A DNA stretch of 64,000 bases from the NCBI RefSeq assembly GCF_019722725.1, contig NZ_CP077941.1, positions 1,364,001-1,428,000 on the forward strand, written 5' to 3'. Position 1 is the first letter of the stretch. Each line of letters starts with the position of its first letter. The notes below the pieces were generated by a model. It was given only the letters and a program-made list of their open reading frames with translations. It ran no database searches and was not told where the DNA came from. Positions 1 to 9,677 of this stretch are shown here, in pieces. Position numbers and translations under genes: made by a program. The DNA is from Vreelandella profundi (GTDB lineage: Bacteria; Pseudomonadota; Gammaproteobacteria; Pseudomonadales; Halomonadaceae).

Positions 1-814
1 AATTGGGAACTTAGACGACTTAACCACGCGTGCCGCCCGCGTATTAGGGCAAGTATCGCGCATTGCCGCGGAAGATACCCGTCATAGTGCCCGCCTGTTG
101 GCACATTTAGGATTGAACAAGCCGATGCTCTCATTGCATGAGCATAACGAGGCGCGCCGGGTAGATACGTTAGACAGCTATCTTGCCGCTGGCGAAGATA
201 TCGCGCTGATCAGCGATGCAGGTACGCCGCTGATTAGCGACCCAGGTTTTGTACTGGTGCGCGAGCTGCGGGCTCGTAATCGTCACATTGTGCCGATCCC
301 AGGCCCTTGCGCACTCATTACAGCGCTTTCGGGGGCAGGTTTGCCGACCGATCGCTTTGTGTTTGGCGGTTTTTTGCCCGCTAAGCCAGGCGCACGCCGC
401 CAGGCGTTAGAGGCTTGGAAGACCCGCGAAGAGACGCTTGTGTTTTATGAATCTCCTCATCGCATCGTGCATACCCTGGAGGCCTTGCAAGAACAGATGG
501 CTGAGCGGGACGTAGTGCTGGCGCGTGAGTTGACGAAAACCTTTGAGACGTTTCTGCACGGCACCCCTGAGCTATTATTGGCACAGCTGGCGGCGGATCC
601 GAATCAAGCGCGTGGCGAGTTTGTGGTGATCGTGGCCGGCGCGCCGCCCGTTACGCAAAGTGAGCGCCAAGATATTTCAGCGGATGCGCTGTTAGAAACG
701 CTATTGGCGGAGGGTGTCGGAGTGAAGCAGGGCGCCGCGATTGCTGCGCGAATACTCGGTGGACGCAAGCAAGCTTGGTACGCTCGTTTGCAAGCAATCA
801 AAGGTGAGCATTGA
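1..814 (+). CDS. rsmI: 16S rRNA (cytidine1402-2'-O)-methyltransferase RsmI, 5' end missing
   Basis: RsmI 2'-O-methylates C1402 in the decoding centre of 16S rRNA using S-adenosylmethionine. The reading frame is open from base 2 to the TGA at 812-814, giving 270 residues; the family is about 285, so a short N-terminal piece lies off the left edge. The frame begins within the conserved I-G-N-L-D-D-L motif and continues with A-E-D-T-R-H-S and S-D-A-G-T-P-L-I-S-D-P-G, typical of this tetrapyrrole-methylase fold family. The first in-frame start inside the window is a TTG at 98, but the conserved motifs upstream show that this is internal. The stop codon overlaps the -35 element of the rnpB promoter. 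Placement before rnpB and the dcw cluster is the order known from Pseudomonas. Confidence 0.95.
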   Translation, partial: IGNLDDLTTRAARVLGQVSRIAAEDTRHSARLLAHLGLNKPMLSLHEHNEARRVDTLDSYLAAGEDIALISDAGTPLISDPGFVLVRELRARNRHIVPIPGPCALITALSGAGLPTDRFVFGGFLPAKPGARRQALEAWKTREETLVFYESPHRIVHTLEALQEQMAERDVVLARELTKTFETFLHGTPELLLAQLAADPNQARGEFVVIVAGAPPVTQSERQDISADALLETLLAEGVGVKQGAAIAARILGGRKQAWYARLQAIKGEH

Positions 815-839
815 GGCTAGGCGAGGGCGCTGGTATGCT
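811..839 (+). promoter_or_regulatory. rnpB promoter, sigma-70 type
   Basis: A -35 element TTGAGG (811-816) is separated by 17 bases from an extended -10 TGG-TATGCT (-10 at 834-839). This predicts transcription start around 846-847, exactly the first base of the folded RNase P RNA. The -35 overlaps the rsmI stop codon. Confidence 0.7.
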
Positions 840-846
840 TGCCGCC

Positions 847-1214
<368 letters not shown>

Positions 1215-1227
1215 CCTTTTTTATACC

Positions 1228-1247
1228 AAGGCGTGCCTGCACGCCTT
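1228..1247 (+). repeat. 9-bp inverted repeat between rnpB and rsmH
   Basis: AAGGCGTGC and GCACGCCTT are perfect inverted copies separated only by CT, so the apex would open to a small loop. It lies downstream of the rnpB T-run and 23 bases before rsmH. No T-run follows, so it is not a classic intrinsic terminator in the plus direction; it could be an RNA-processing hairpin or a protein site. Confidence 0.5.
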
Positions 1248-1270
1248 CCCAAATCTTCTGTGAGAGAAAC

Positions 1271-2227
1271 ATGTCTTCTCCTGACGCTGAACAGGTTGCT
1301 AACCGCTTTCGCCATACCAGCGTATTACTGGAGGGTGCTGTCGATGCCTTGGTCAATGACATCCAAGGTGTTTATCTGGATGGTACTTTCGGGAGAGGTG
1401 GCCACTCACGCGTGATTTTAGATCGGCTTGATGAGCCGGGCCGGTTGCTGGCGATGGATCGCGACCCTCAGGCCATTGCGGCTGCCGCTGAAATAGACGA
1501 TTCACGCTTTCACATTACTCAGCGTGAGTTTGCCCAGCTGGGCGAGTTTGCCCGCGAGCAGGGCGTGTTCGGAAAGCTTTCAGGGATACTGCTAGACGTG
1601 GGCGTTTCATCGCCTCAGTTGGATGATCCTGAGCGCGGTTTTAGTTTTATGCGCGACGGTCCGCTGGACATGCGCATGGATCCTACCCAGGGACAAAGCG
1701 TTGCTGAATTCCTGGCGCGGGCGAGCGAAGCCGATATTGCCTACGTGTTCAAAACCTATGGCGAAGAGCGCTATGCCAAACGCCTAGCGCGTGCCGTGGT
1801 GACCCGGCGAGTTGAAAAGCCGTTCACCCATACGGTGGATTTAGCCGAAGTGCTAAAAGTCGCTCATCCCGCTTGGGAGAAAGGGCGCCACCCGGCGACG
1901 AAAGCATTCCAAGGGCTGCGCATTTTTGTCAACGGTGAGCTTGAACAGTTAGACAGCGCGCTTGATGCCGCGTTAGAGGCGCTGGCACCCGGTGGGCATC
2001 TGGTGGTGATTAGCTTTCACTCATTGGAAGACCGTCGCGTTAAGCGCTTTATTCGTCATCACGTGCGCGGCGATACTCATCTGCCGCGCGGCGTGCCTAT
2101 CCGCGACGATCAGTTGAATCGACGCCTTGAAGCGCTGGGCAAAGGCGTGCGGCCAAGCGACGAGGAAGTGGATGCTAATCCTCGTTCACGCAGCGCCGTG
2201 ATGCGGGCTGCGCGTAAACGGATGTAA
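1271..2227 (+). CDS. rsmH: 16S rRNA (cytosine1402-N4)-methyltransferase RsmH (MraW)
   Basis: RsmH N4-methylates C1402 of 16S rRNA, the same nucleotide modified by RsmI. The protein is 318 residues, normal for the family. The S-adenosylmethionine loop D-G-T-F-G-R-G-G-H is at residues 37-45; [12 protein letters not shown] and G-D-T-H-type C-terminal motifs are also present. The ATG at 1271 was chosen because the H-x-S-V-L-L-x-E start of the family follows at residue 15; the frame stays open upstream through rnpB, which is not coding. It is the first gene of the dcw cluster here, with no mraZ before it, and ftsL follows after 2 bases. Confidence 0.96.
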   Translation: MSSPDAEQVANRFRHTSVLLEGAVDALVNDIQGVYLDGTFGRGGHSRVILDRLDEPGRLLAMDRDPQAIAAAAEIDDSRFHITQREFAQLGEFAREQGVFGKLSGILLDVGVSSPQLDDPERGFSFMRDGPLDMRMDPTQGQSVAEFLARASEADIAYVFKTYGEERYAKRLARAVVTRRVEKPFTHTVDLAEVLKVAHPAWEKGRHPATKAFQGLRIFVNGELEQLDSALDAALEALAPGGHLVVISFHSLEDRRVKRFIRHHVRGDTHLPRGVPIRDDQLNRRLEALGKGVRPSDEEVDANPRSRSAVMRAARKRM

Positions 2228-2229
2228 TC

Positions 2230-2565
2230 ATGAGCATGGATCGGATTGAGCAGTGGGCAACCACGCTACGCACCGAATGGCCGTTTAAGCTGCGCCTGCG
2301 CACCTGGCCCGTCATCATTAGCCTGTTGTTTTTACTCTGCATGGCCTCTGGGTTGAGCGTCGTCGTCACCACTTACATGACGCGGGTTCAATTTGCTCAG
2401 TTGCAACAGCTAGAGCAAGAGGAGAGTCAGTTGCAAACTGAATGGGGTCAGCTATTGCTTGAGGAAGGGGCTTGGTCAACACCTGCGCGTATTGAGCAAA
2501 TTGCGACTGACCGACTAGGTATGCGAATTCCTGATGTTAACGATGTCGAGGTGATTCGACCATGA
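2230..2565 (+). CDS. ftsL: cell division protein FtsL
   Basis: FtsL is a small bitopic inner-membrane protein of the divisome that forms a coiled coil with FtsB and links FtsQ to FtsWI. The 111-residue product has a short cytoplasmic N-terminus, one membrane span at about residues 27-47, and a heptad-like Leu/Gln/Glu region at about 55-80 consistent with a periplasmic coiled coil. The C-terminal R-I-E-Q-I-A-T-D-R-L-G-M motif is typical of FtsL. It starts 2 bases after rsmH and its stop overlaps the ftsI start by 4 bases. Confidence 0.93.
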   Translation: MSMDRIEQWATTLRTEWPFKLRLRTWPVIISLLFLLCMASGLSVVVTTYMTRVQFAQLQQLEQEESQLQTEWGQLLLEEGAWSTPARIEQIATDRLGMRIPDVNDVEVIRP

Positions 2566-4268
2566 TGCGCGAGCGTCGAGGCGGCACTTCTCGTCAGCAG
2601 CCCGTTGCGCCTGCTTTAGGCGGCGGGCGTTTTCTTTTTATTATTATCGCCATCGCCTTGGCGTCTACGATTCTGATTGGCCGTATCACTCTTTTGCAGG
2701 TTATTGATCGTCCCTTTTTGCAAAGCCAGGGTGATGCTCGAACCCTTCGTCATGAAGCGATACCCGCCCACCGAGGTATGATTACAGATCGCAATGGCGA
2801 GCCGCTGGCTATTTCTACACCCGTAGTAACCCTGTGGGCCAACCCACAGGAATTGCCAGCAGACGCTATTCAGCGCGTGATGTTAGCGCAAGCGCTAGGC
2901 ATGACGCTGGACGATTTTGAATCGCGGGTCTCACGCTATAGTGAACGTGAATTTATGTATTTACGTCGCCAAATGACGCCTGCTGCCGCTCAGCGAATTC
3001 TCGACTTGCGCACCCCAGGCGTTTATCCCCAGCGCGAATATAAGCGCTATTATCCTGCCGGTGAAGTGGCTGCCCAGCTGTTGGGTGTGACCAACGTGGA
3101 TGATATCGGCCAGGAAGGGTTAGAACTCTCCTATCAGTCTTACTTAGCCGGGCACCCGGGACAGCGCCGCGTTATTAAAGATCGCCGCGGCCGCCTGGTG
3201 CGTGAGCTGGGTGTGATTAGTGATGCCCAGCCAGGGGGTGAGCTGATTTTATCGATTGATCAGCGCATCCAATACATGGCCTACCGCGAGCTGCGAGCGG
3301 CGGTCGCCAAGCATGATGCGGATGGCGGCGTGCTGGTGATGATGGACGCTCGCACTGGCGAGGTGCTGGCGATGGCCAACCTGCCTTCCTACAATCCTAA
3401 TAACCGAGCGGGGCTTGATCCTCGTGGGCTGCGTAATCAGGCGCTGGTGGATGTATTTGAGCCAGGCTCGGTCATGAAGCCATTAGCGATGGCCGCTGTA
3501 CTGGAAAGTGGCGTCGTTGATCGTGATGCCTTGGTAGATACCTCGCCTGGCTGGATGCGGCTGGATCAGTTTACCATTCGCGATTTTCGTAACTACGGTG
3601 AGCTGGATCTAGCGGGGATCCTTGAGCACTCTTCAAACGTGGGTATGTCTCGTTTGGCGCTGCGTCTTAGCGATACCGCGATTTGGGAAAAGTATAATCA
3701 GTTAGGGTTAGGGCAGGCGCCTGGCACCGGTTTCCCCGGTGAGTCGACGGGCAGTTTGCCTGCTCCAGTGCGCTGGTCGCGCAGTGAGCGGGCAACGCTT
3801 TCCTATGGATACGGTCTCTCCGTTTCAGCGGTCCAGTTGGCGAGTGCCTACACCGCTATTGCAAACAACGGCGAACGTTTGCCACCGTCTTTACTGCGCC
3901 TGTCTGAACCACCTCAGGGTATACCGGCGATGTCGCCCTCGGTTGCCAATGACCTGCTAAGTATTCTTGAAACCTCGGTTGCCGCCTATACCGGCGGACG
4001 ACGAGCACGCGTTGAAGGCTATCGCGTGGGGGGTAAAACGGGCACGGTGCGTAAAATAGGCCAGCAGGGCTATACCACCGATGCTTATCGCAGCGTTTTT
4101 GCTGGGATTGCGCCTATTTCAGATCCTCGAATTGTTACCGTTGTCATGATTGATCACCCCAAAGCGGGTGAATTTTACGGCGGCGCCGTTGCGGCACCCG
4201 TATTTTCCAGCGTGACGGGTAATGCTTTACGCTTGTTAGATGTGCCGCCTGATCACGAGGCGGAGTAG
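2562..4268 (+). CDS. ftsI: septal peptidoglycan transpeptidase FtsI (PBP3)
   Basis: FtsI is the class B penicillin-binding protein that crosslinks septal peptidoglycan together with FtsW. The 568-residue protein has an N-terminal membrane anchor at about residues 22-44, a pedestal domain with the R-G-M-I-T-D-R-N-G motif, and a transpeptidase domain. The three active-site motifs are visible: S-V-M-K with nucleophile Ser303, S-S-N at 357-359, and K-T-G at 492-494. Length is normal. It overlaps ftsL by 4 bases, and murE follows after 16 bases. Confidence 0.97.
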   Translation: MMRERRGGTSRQQPVAPALGGGRFLFIIIAIALASTILIGRITLLQVIDRPFLQSQGDARTLRHEAIPAHRGMITDRNGEPLAISTPVVTLWANPQELPADAIQRVMLAQALGMTLDDFESRVSRYSEREFMYLRRQMTPAAAQRILDLRTPGVYPQREYKRYYPAGEVAAQLLGVTNVDDIGQEGLELSYQSYLAGHPGQRRVIKDRRGRLVRELGVISDAQPGGELILSIDQRIQYMAYRELRAAVAKHDADGGVLVMMDARTGEVLAMANLPSYNPNNRAGLDPRGLRNQALVDVFEPGSVMKPLAMAAVLESGVVDRDALVDTSPGWMRLDQFTIRDFRNYGELDLAGILEHSSNVGMSRLALRLSDTAIWEKYNQLGLGQAPGTGFPGESTGSLPAPVRWSRSERATLSYGYGLSVSAVQLASAYTAIANNGERLPPSLLRLSEPPQGIPAMSPSVANDLLSILETSVAAYTGGRRARVEGYRVGGKTGTVRKIGQQGYTTDAYRSVFAGIAPISDPRIVTVVMIDHPKAGEFYGGAVAAPVFSSVTGNALRLLDVPPDHEAE

Positions 4269-4284
4269 CTTTTAAGGAGATGGC

Positions 4285-5778
4285 ATGACGCTGAGTCCAG
4301 GCGATGTGTTGACGGCGCTTAGGCAGATATGGCCAGCGTCACCACTGCCCGTTGACCTACCTACGCTCCCTGCAAAGGTGCGGATCGAAACAGATTCGCG
4401 CAAGCTGCAGCCGGGCGATATTTTTGTAGCGGTGCCGGGTAGTCAGCGTGACGGCCGCGATTTTATTGAGCTGGCCATTGAGGCTGGCGCTGCGCTTATC
4501 TTGGCGCAAGGCTCCCATGACGATGTGCAGTTAGAGGGCCGGGTGTTGACGCTGCCGCACCTGTCCGCGCGGCTGGGCGAGTTCGGCAGCGCGCTCTTCA
4601 AAGTGCCGTCTGAGCTTGAGGTCATCGGCGTTACCGGCACTAACGGTAAGAGCTCAGTGACGCATTACATCGCGGCCCTCAGCGAAGCGCTGGGAACAAA
4701 AGCGGGTGTCATTGGTACGCTAGGCATGGGGCGCCCCGGTGCGCTTAATGATAGTGGCTTAACGACGCCAGGCCCGCTGATGCTTCAGGCGGCGCTGGGC
4801 GAGCTTGCGCAGCAGGGCGTTCGTCGTGTGGCGGTCGAAGTCTCTTCTCACGCGCTCGATCAGCGGCGCTTGGAAGCCGTCAACGTTAGCGTTGGCGTGT
4901 TTACCAATTTGACCCGCGATCACCTGGATTACCACGGCAGTATGGCAGCCTACGCGGCATCCAAAGCGAAGCTATTTCGTCGCTCAGAGCTTCGCTTAGT
5001 CGTTGTGAATGGTGATGATCCGCTGGCGCGCTTAATGCTGGCAGGCTGCGCCGAAGGCGTGCGTGTCTTGGCAACGGGCCAAGACGAGGGGGTCACGCTA
5101 AGGGTGATGGATTGGCAGGCTTTTGAACATGGCCAGCAGGCTATGATTGCAACGCCGGAAGGCGAGAAAATACTGTCGTTAAAGCTGATGGGCCGCTTTA
5201 ATTTAGACAACGTGCTGCAGGCAATGGCCGTGCTTTACGGAATGGGGGAGTCAATGTATGCGCTTTTTGAGGCCGCATCATCGCTCACTCCCGTACCCGG
5301 CCGCATGGCGCTCTACCGCGATACTGATACGCCTAGCGTGGTTGTCGACTATGCCCATACGCCAGACGCTTTGCGCAGCGCATTGCAAGCGCTGCGAGCG
5401 CACTTAGGCAGTGCAGGCAAGCTATGGTGCTTGTTTGGCTGCGGGGGTGATCGCGATACGGGTAAGCGTGCCGAAATGGCCAAGATCGCCGAGCAGCTCG
5501 CCGATAACGCTGTGATTACCGACGATAACCCTCGCTATGAGGCGGCTGCGGATATTCGTCAGCAGATTCTGGCAGGCTTCTCTGCTGCCGCGCGACCCAT
5601 TGAAATAGCGGATCGCCGTCAGGCCGTAGCGACGACTATTCACGACGCTAGCGCTCAGGACGTGGTGCTTATCGCTGGCAAAGGGCATGAGGCGTATCAA
5701 GATATTCAAGGGGTGCGCCACGCCTATGAGGACAGTCAAGAGATCCTGCGCGCCTTTGGCGCACGGAGAACCTTATAA
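4285..5778 (+). CDS. murE: UDP-MurNAc-L-Ala-D-Glu:meso-diaminopimelate ligase MurE
   Basis: MurE adds meso-diaminopimelate to the UDP-MurNAc dipeptide using ATP, in the cytoplasm. The 497-residue protein carries the Mur ligase ATP loop G-T-N-G-K at residues 118-122 and the D-N-P-R motif at 414-417, which marks meso-diaminopimelate rather than lysine specificity. The peptidoglycan is therefore predicted to be of the usual Gram-negative A1gamma chemistry. An AAGGAG ribosome-binding site precedes the ATG. The stop codon shares one base with the murF start. Confidence 0.97.
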   Translation: MTLSPGDVLTALRQIWPASPLPVDLPTLPAKVRIETDSRKLQPGDIFVAVPGSQRDGRDFIELAIEAGAALILAQGSHDDVQLEGRVLTLPHLSARLGEFGSALFKVPSELEVIGVTGTNGKSSVTHYIAALSEALGTKAGVIGTLGMGRPGALNDSGLTTPGPLMLQAALGELAQQGVRRVAVEVSSHALDQRRLEAVNVSVGVFTNLTRDHLDYHGSMAAYAASKAKLFRRSELRLVVVNGDDPLARLMLAGCAEGVRVLATGQDEGVTLRVMDWQAFEHGQQAMIATPEGEKILSLKLMGRFNLDNVLQAMAVLYGMGESMYALFEAASSLTPVPGRMALYRDTDTPSVVVDYAHTPDALRSALQALRAHLGSAGKLWCLFGCGGDRDTGKRAEMAKIAEQLADNAVITDDNPRYEAAADIRQQILAGFSAAARPIEIADRRQAVATTIHDASAQDVVLIAGKGHEAYQDIQGVRHAYEDSQEILRAFGARRTL

Positions 5779-7136
5779 TGCGCTGGACGCTCGGTCAGCT
5801 AGCCACAATGCTCGGCATTGAAGCGCCTGCCGCCAACGCTGAAGTGTTGATTAGCTCGACTGTCATCGATAGCCGTAAAATTGAGCCCGGGTGCCTTTTT
5901 GTGGCGTTAAGGGGCCCTAACTTTGATGGTCATGACTTTGTACAGCGTGCCTATGAACTTGGTGCAGCGGCTGTTTTGGTGGATACGTCTATCGACAGCG
6001 ATCTGCCTCAGTTGGTATGCCCCGACACGCGGCTAGGGTTGGGGCTGCTAGCCGGGGCGCATCGTCAAACATGGCAGGGTGCTTTAGTCGCTGTAACTGG
6101 CAATAGCGGTAAAACATCCGTTAAGGAAATGTGCGCGGCGCTGCTGGCGCCGCTGGGCGATGTTTTAGCCACTCAAGGCAATCTGAATAATGATATCGGC
6201 GCGCCGCTTACGCTGTTGAGATTAATGCCAAGCCACGCTGCTGCCGTGATAGAGCTAGGGGCGAATCATCTAGGTGAAATTGCCTGGACGGTTCACATGG
6301 CAAAGCCGGACGTTGCGCTTATTACCAACGTGACCGGTGCTCATGTCGGGGAGTTTGGCGGAATGGGCCAGATCGCACAGGCGAAAAGCGAGGTGCTGGA
6401 TGGCCTAAGCGAGCACGGTACGGCCATAGTGAATCGCGACGATCGCTATTTTTCTTTTTGGGCCGCGCGCAATGCGCCTCGGCAATTAGTTAGTTTTGGC
6501 TTTCACAGCTTGGCTGATGTTAGTGCCTCAGCGCTTTCCTGTGATCCTCAAGGACGTTATGCTTTCACGCTTATGCATAATGGTGCAGCGCTAGGCCGCG
6601 TTCAGCTGCAGTTGCTGGGTAAACATAATGTGAGCAATGCGCTTGCGGCCGCGGCCGCGGCGCTAGTGCTAGGCGTTACTGCAGAGCAGGTTGTTCAACG
6701 CCTTCAGTCTCTGCAAACATTATCGGGTAGGCTGGCCGTAGTGCCTGGTTTACGCGGTGCTAATGTACTCGACGACACTTACAACGCTAACCCTGGCGCG
6801 GTCAAAGCGGCGCTAGATACGCTGGCAAGCTTTCCTGCGCCACGCTGGTGTGCGCTAGGTGCGATGGGTGAGCTAGGCCGTGAGTCGGACGCGCTGCATG
6901 CAGAGATTGGCCGCTATGCCGCGGCACTGGGAATTGATGAACTATTGACGCTAGGCGAGGCTGCCCGTGCCGCCAGCGATGCCTTTGGTCGTGGGCTGCA
7001 TTTTAACGATCACGAGGCGCTAACGCGCCATGTCACTAATACTTTGCCGCCTGATACCACGTTGCTGGTGAAGGGATCGCGCAGTGCAGGCATGGAACAT
7101 GTCGTTAACGCGCTGCGTTCGGATGAAATAAGGTAA
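5778..7136 (+). CDS. murF: UDP-MurNAc-tripeptide:D-Ala-D-Ala ligase MurF
   Basis: MurF adds D-alanyl-D-alanine to the UDP-MurNAc tripeptide, completing the soluble pentapeptide precursor. The 452-residue protein has the ATP loop G-N-S-G-K-T-S at residues 108-114 and the D-D-T-Y-N-A-N-P motif in the C-terminal third, both typical of MurF. It overlaps murE by 1 base (TAATG) and mraY follows after 9 bases, so translation is likely coupled. Confidence 0.97.
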   Translation: MRWTLGQLATMLGIEAPAANAEVLISSTVIDSRKIEPGCLFVALRGPNFDGHDFVQRAYELGAAAVLVDTSIDSDLPQLVCPDTRLGLGLLAGAHRQTWQGALVAVTGNSGKTSVKEMCAALLAPLGDVLATQGNLNNDIGAPLTLLRLMPSHAAAVIELGANHLGEIAWTVHMAKPDVALITNVTGAHVGEFGGMGQIAQAKSEVLDGLSEHGTAIVNRDDRYFSFWAARNAPRQLVSFGFHSLADVSASALSCDPQGRYAFTLMHNGAALGRVQLQLLGKHNVSNALAAAAAALVLGVTAEQVVQRLQSLQTLSGRLAVVPGLRGANVLDDTYNANPGAVKAALDTLASFPAPRWCALGAMGELGRESDALHAEIGRYAAALGIDELLTLGEAARAASDAFGRGLHFNDHEALTRHVTNTLPPDTTLLVKGSRSAGMEHVVNALRSDEIR

Positions 7137-7145
7137 ACGCCGTTC

Positions 7146-8228
7146 ATGTTACTTCACTTGGCGAATTTTTTATCGCAGTACCAATCTGCTTTCCAGGTTG
7201 TTAATTACTTAACCCTGCGGGTGATTTTAGGTGCCCTCACGTCATTAATGCTGTGCCTATGGCTAGGGCCATGGATGATTAGGCGTTTGGTCGAAGGGCA
7301 AATTGGTCAAGCAGTCCGTGATGATGGGCCTAAGTCTCATCTCTCTAAAGCAGGCACGCCCACGATGGGCGGGGCAATGATACTGCTGGCGATTGCGATC
7401 AGTACCTTGCTGTGGGGTGACTTAACCAACCTGTATATTTGGATTGTCTTGGCGGTCACCTTGGGTTTTGGCGCCATTGGCTGGGTGGACGATTATCGCA
7501 AAGTGGTTGAGAAAAACCCGCGGGGTCTGCCTGCTCGATGGAAATATTTTTGGCAATCTATCGTGGGGTTAGGGGCCGCGGTGTTGCTTTATGTAACCGC
7601 CTCTACGCCGGTTGAAACCAGTTTGCTCGTGCCGCTATTCAAAGACGTTGCCCTGCCTTTGGGCGTTTTCTATATCGTTCTTACCTATTTTGTCATTGTC
7701 GGTAGCTCCAACGCGGTGAACTTGACCGATGGTCTTGATGGCCTGGCGATTATGCCCACCGTGCTGGTGGCGATGGGGCTGTCGGTTTTCGCGTATGCAA
7801 GCGGCAATACCGTGTTTGCCGACTACCTGCACATTCCGTTTATTGCAGGCACCGGTGAACTAGCGGTTTTTTGCGCCACGATTGCCGGTGCTGGGCTGGG
7901 TTTCTTGTGGTTTAACACCTATCCCGCGCAGGTGTTTATGGGCGATGTAGGCGCGCTAGCACTGGGCGCTGCGCTCGGCGTGGTGGCGGTGATTGTTCGC
8001 CAAGAAATAGTGCTATTTATTATGGGCGGCATTTTTGTCGTGGAAACGGTGTCAGTGATTCTTCAGGTGGGTTCTTACAAGCTGACCGGGCGTCGCATCT
8101 TCCGTATGGCACCTTTGCACCACCACTATGAATTGAAAGGCTGGCCCGAGCCTCGCGTCATCGTACGCTTCTGGATCATTACCGTAGTGCTGGTGTTGCT
8201 CGGCCTTGCGACGCTCAAAATTCGTTAA
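7146..8228 (+). CDS. mraY: phospho-MurNAc-pentapeptide transferase MraY
   Basis: MraY transfers phospho-MurNAc-pentapeptide to undecaprenyl phosphate, making lipid I at the inner membrane. The 360-residue protein is highly hydrophobic, with about ten predicted membrane segments. Signature motifs are present: T-M-G-G-A near residue 76, the catalytic [23 protein letters not shown], and H-H-H-Y-E-L-K-G-W near the C-terminus. Length equals the E. coli enzyme. It sits between murF and murD as in most dcw clusters. Confidence 0.97.
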   Translation: MLLHLANFLSQYQSAFQVVNYLTLRVILGALTSLMLCLWLGPWMIRRLVEGQIGQAVRDDGPKSHLSKAGTPTMGGAMILLAIAISTLLWGDLTNLYIWIVLAVTLGFGAIGWVDDYRKVVEKNPRGLPARWKYFWQSIVGLGAAVLLYVTASTPVETSLLVPLFKDVALPLGVFYIVLTYFVIVGSSNAVNLTDGLDGLAIMPTVLVAMGLSVFAYASGNTVFADYLHIPFIAGTGELAVFCATIAGAGLGFLWFNTYPAQVFMGDVGALALGAALGVVAVIVRQEIVLFIMGGIFVVETVSVILQVGSYKLTGRRIFRMAPLHHHYELKGWPEPRVIVRFWIITVVLVLLGLATLKIR

Positions 8229-8288
8229 TGCACGTGGTCATGACGGCCACCCCAATTGGGCGTGGCGCTGTGCGACAAGGAGCGGGTG

Positions 8289-9677
8289 ATGGTTCGAGTA
8301 GCTAAAGGTTTGACGCTAGTGGTAGGGCTAGGGGTCTCAGGTCGCGCTATTTGCCGTCATTTAACGCGCTTAAATCTGCCCTATATGGTGGCCGACACGC
8401 GTGCCGAGCCACCGGGGCTGGATGACTTTCGCGCTGCTCATCCTGGGGTTGCTATTCACTGTGGCTCGCTCTCAGTACTTGATCTGAGCGATGTGCAGGA
8501 GGTGGTAGTGAGTCCTGGTCTTGATCCTCGTATGGCGGGACTAGAAAACCTTGCTGATCAGTTAAACCCTGACACAGGTGAGCCAATGGTGGTGGGTGAA
8601 ATTGCGCTTTTTGTGCGTGCAGCCCATGCGCCTATTGCGGCGATCACCGGATCTAACGCCAAGTCTACGGTTACCACACTGTTGGGCGACATGGCGGCTG
8701 CCGCCGGTGTTGATGCAGCTGTAGGCGGTAATTTAGGCACTCCCGCGCTGGATTTATTGGCCAGCCATCCTAATGCTGAACTTTTCATACTTGAGCTTTC
8801 CAGTTTCCAGCTTGAGACAACGCCTCGTTTAGGCGCCAGCTGTGCCGCTTTTTTAAATTTGTCGGAAGATCACCTTGATCGTCATGGTGATATGCACGGT
8901 TATCGCGGGGCAAAGCAGCGAATTTTTATCGGTGCGCGACACGCCGTTGTCAACGCCGATGAGCCGCAAACGTGGCCGGACCAGCCGGTTGCCCAGATTG
9001 CTCACTTCTCAACGAAAGCGCCCAGCAATTCTGAGTGGGGCTTGGCGCTTCATCACGATACGTTGACGTTAATGCAGGGTGATAAGCCTTGGCTGGCGGT
9101 TGATGAGATGCCAATGACCGGCCAGCACAATTACGCAAACGCACTTGCGGCGCTAGCAATGGGGCAGGCGCTAGGCTTTGCCGAAGTGGCCATGTGTAAT
9201 GCCCTTCGCGAATTTAAAGGCTTGGCGCACCGCAGTGAAGTGGTGGCGCGTATTAACGACGTTACCTGGGTGAACGACTCGAAAGGCACCAACGTAGGAG
9301 CTACGTTAGCGGCCATTAATGGTATTGGCGCTTCGCTGGAAGGGCGCCTAATTCTATTGGCTGGCGGAGTAGGTAAGGGGGCGGATTTTTCTCCTTTAGC
9401 GGTGCCGCTTGCCTCATGCGCGCGGCATGTATTGCTATTCGGCTTAGATGCCCCGCGCTTAGCTGACGCCTTAATTAAGCATGTGAGCGTTCAGGAAGTA
9501 GACAATTTGCCCCAAGCCATGGAGGCTGCCTTTAAACTCGCTCAACCCGGAGATTGCGTGCTCTTATCCCCCGCCTGTGCCAGCCTAGATCAGTTTGCCA
9601 ATTATCAAGAGCGCGGTGGGATGTTTCGACGCTGGGTAGAGCAGAAGGCGCAGCGTGCCACCGAGGCTTCGCTATGA
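8289..9677 (+). CDS. murD: UDP-MurNAc-L-alanine:D-glutamate ligase MurD
   Basis: MurD adds D-glutamate to UDP-MurNAc-L-alanine. The start at ATG 8289 is chosen because AGGAG lies at 8278-8282 with a six-base gap; the frame is open back to a TTG at 8256 without a better signal. The 462-residue product has the Mur ligase ATP loop G-S-N-A-K at residues 121-125 and the H-R-S-E and N-D-S-K-G-T-N motifs of the central and C-terminal domains. It overlaps ftsW by 4 bases (ATGA). Confidence 0.95.
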   Translation: MVRVAKGLTLVVGLGVSGRAICRHLTRLNLPYMVADTRAEPPGLDDFRAAHPGVAIHCGSLSVLDLSDVQEVVVSPGLDPRMAGLENLADQLNPDTGEPMVVGEIALFVRAAHAPIAAITGSNAKSTVTTLLGDMAAAAGVDAAVGGNLGTPALDLLASHPNAELFILELSSFQLETTPRLGASCAAFLNLSEDHLDRHGDMHGYRGAKQRIFIGARHAVVNADEPQTWPDQPVAQIAHFSTKAPSNSEWGLALHHDTLTLMQGDKPWLAVDEMPMTGQHNYANALAALAMGQALGFAEVAMCNALREFKGLAHRSEVVARINDVTWVNDSKGTNVGATLAAINGIGASLEGRLILLAGGVGKGADFSPLAVPLASCARHVLLFGLDAPRLADALIKHVSVQEVDNLPQAMEAAFKLAQPGDCVLLSPACASLDQFANYQERGGMFRRWVEQKAQRATEASL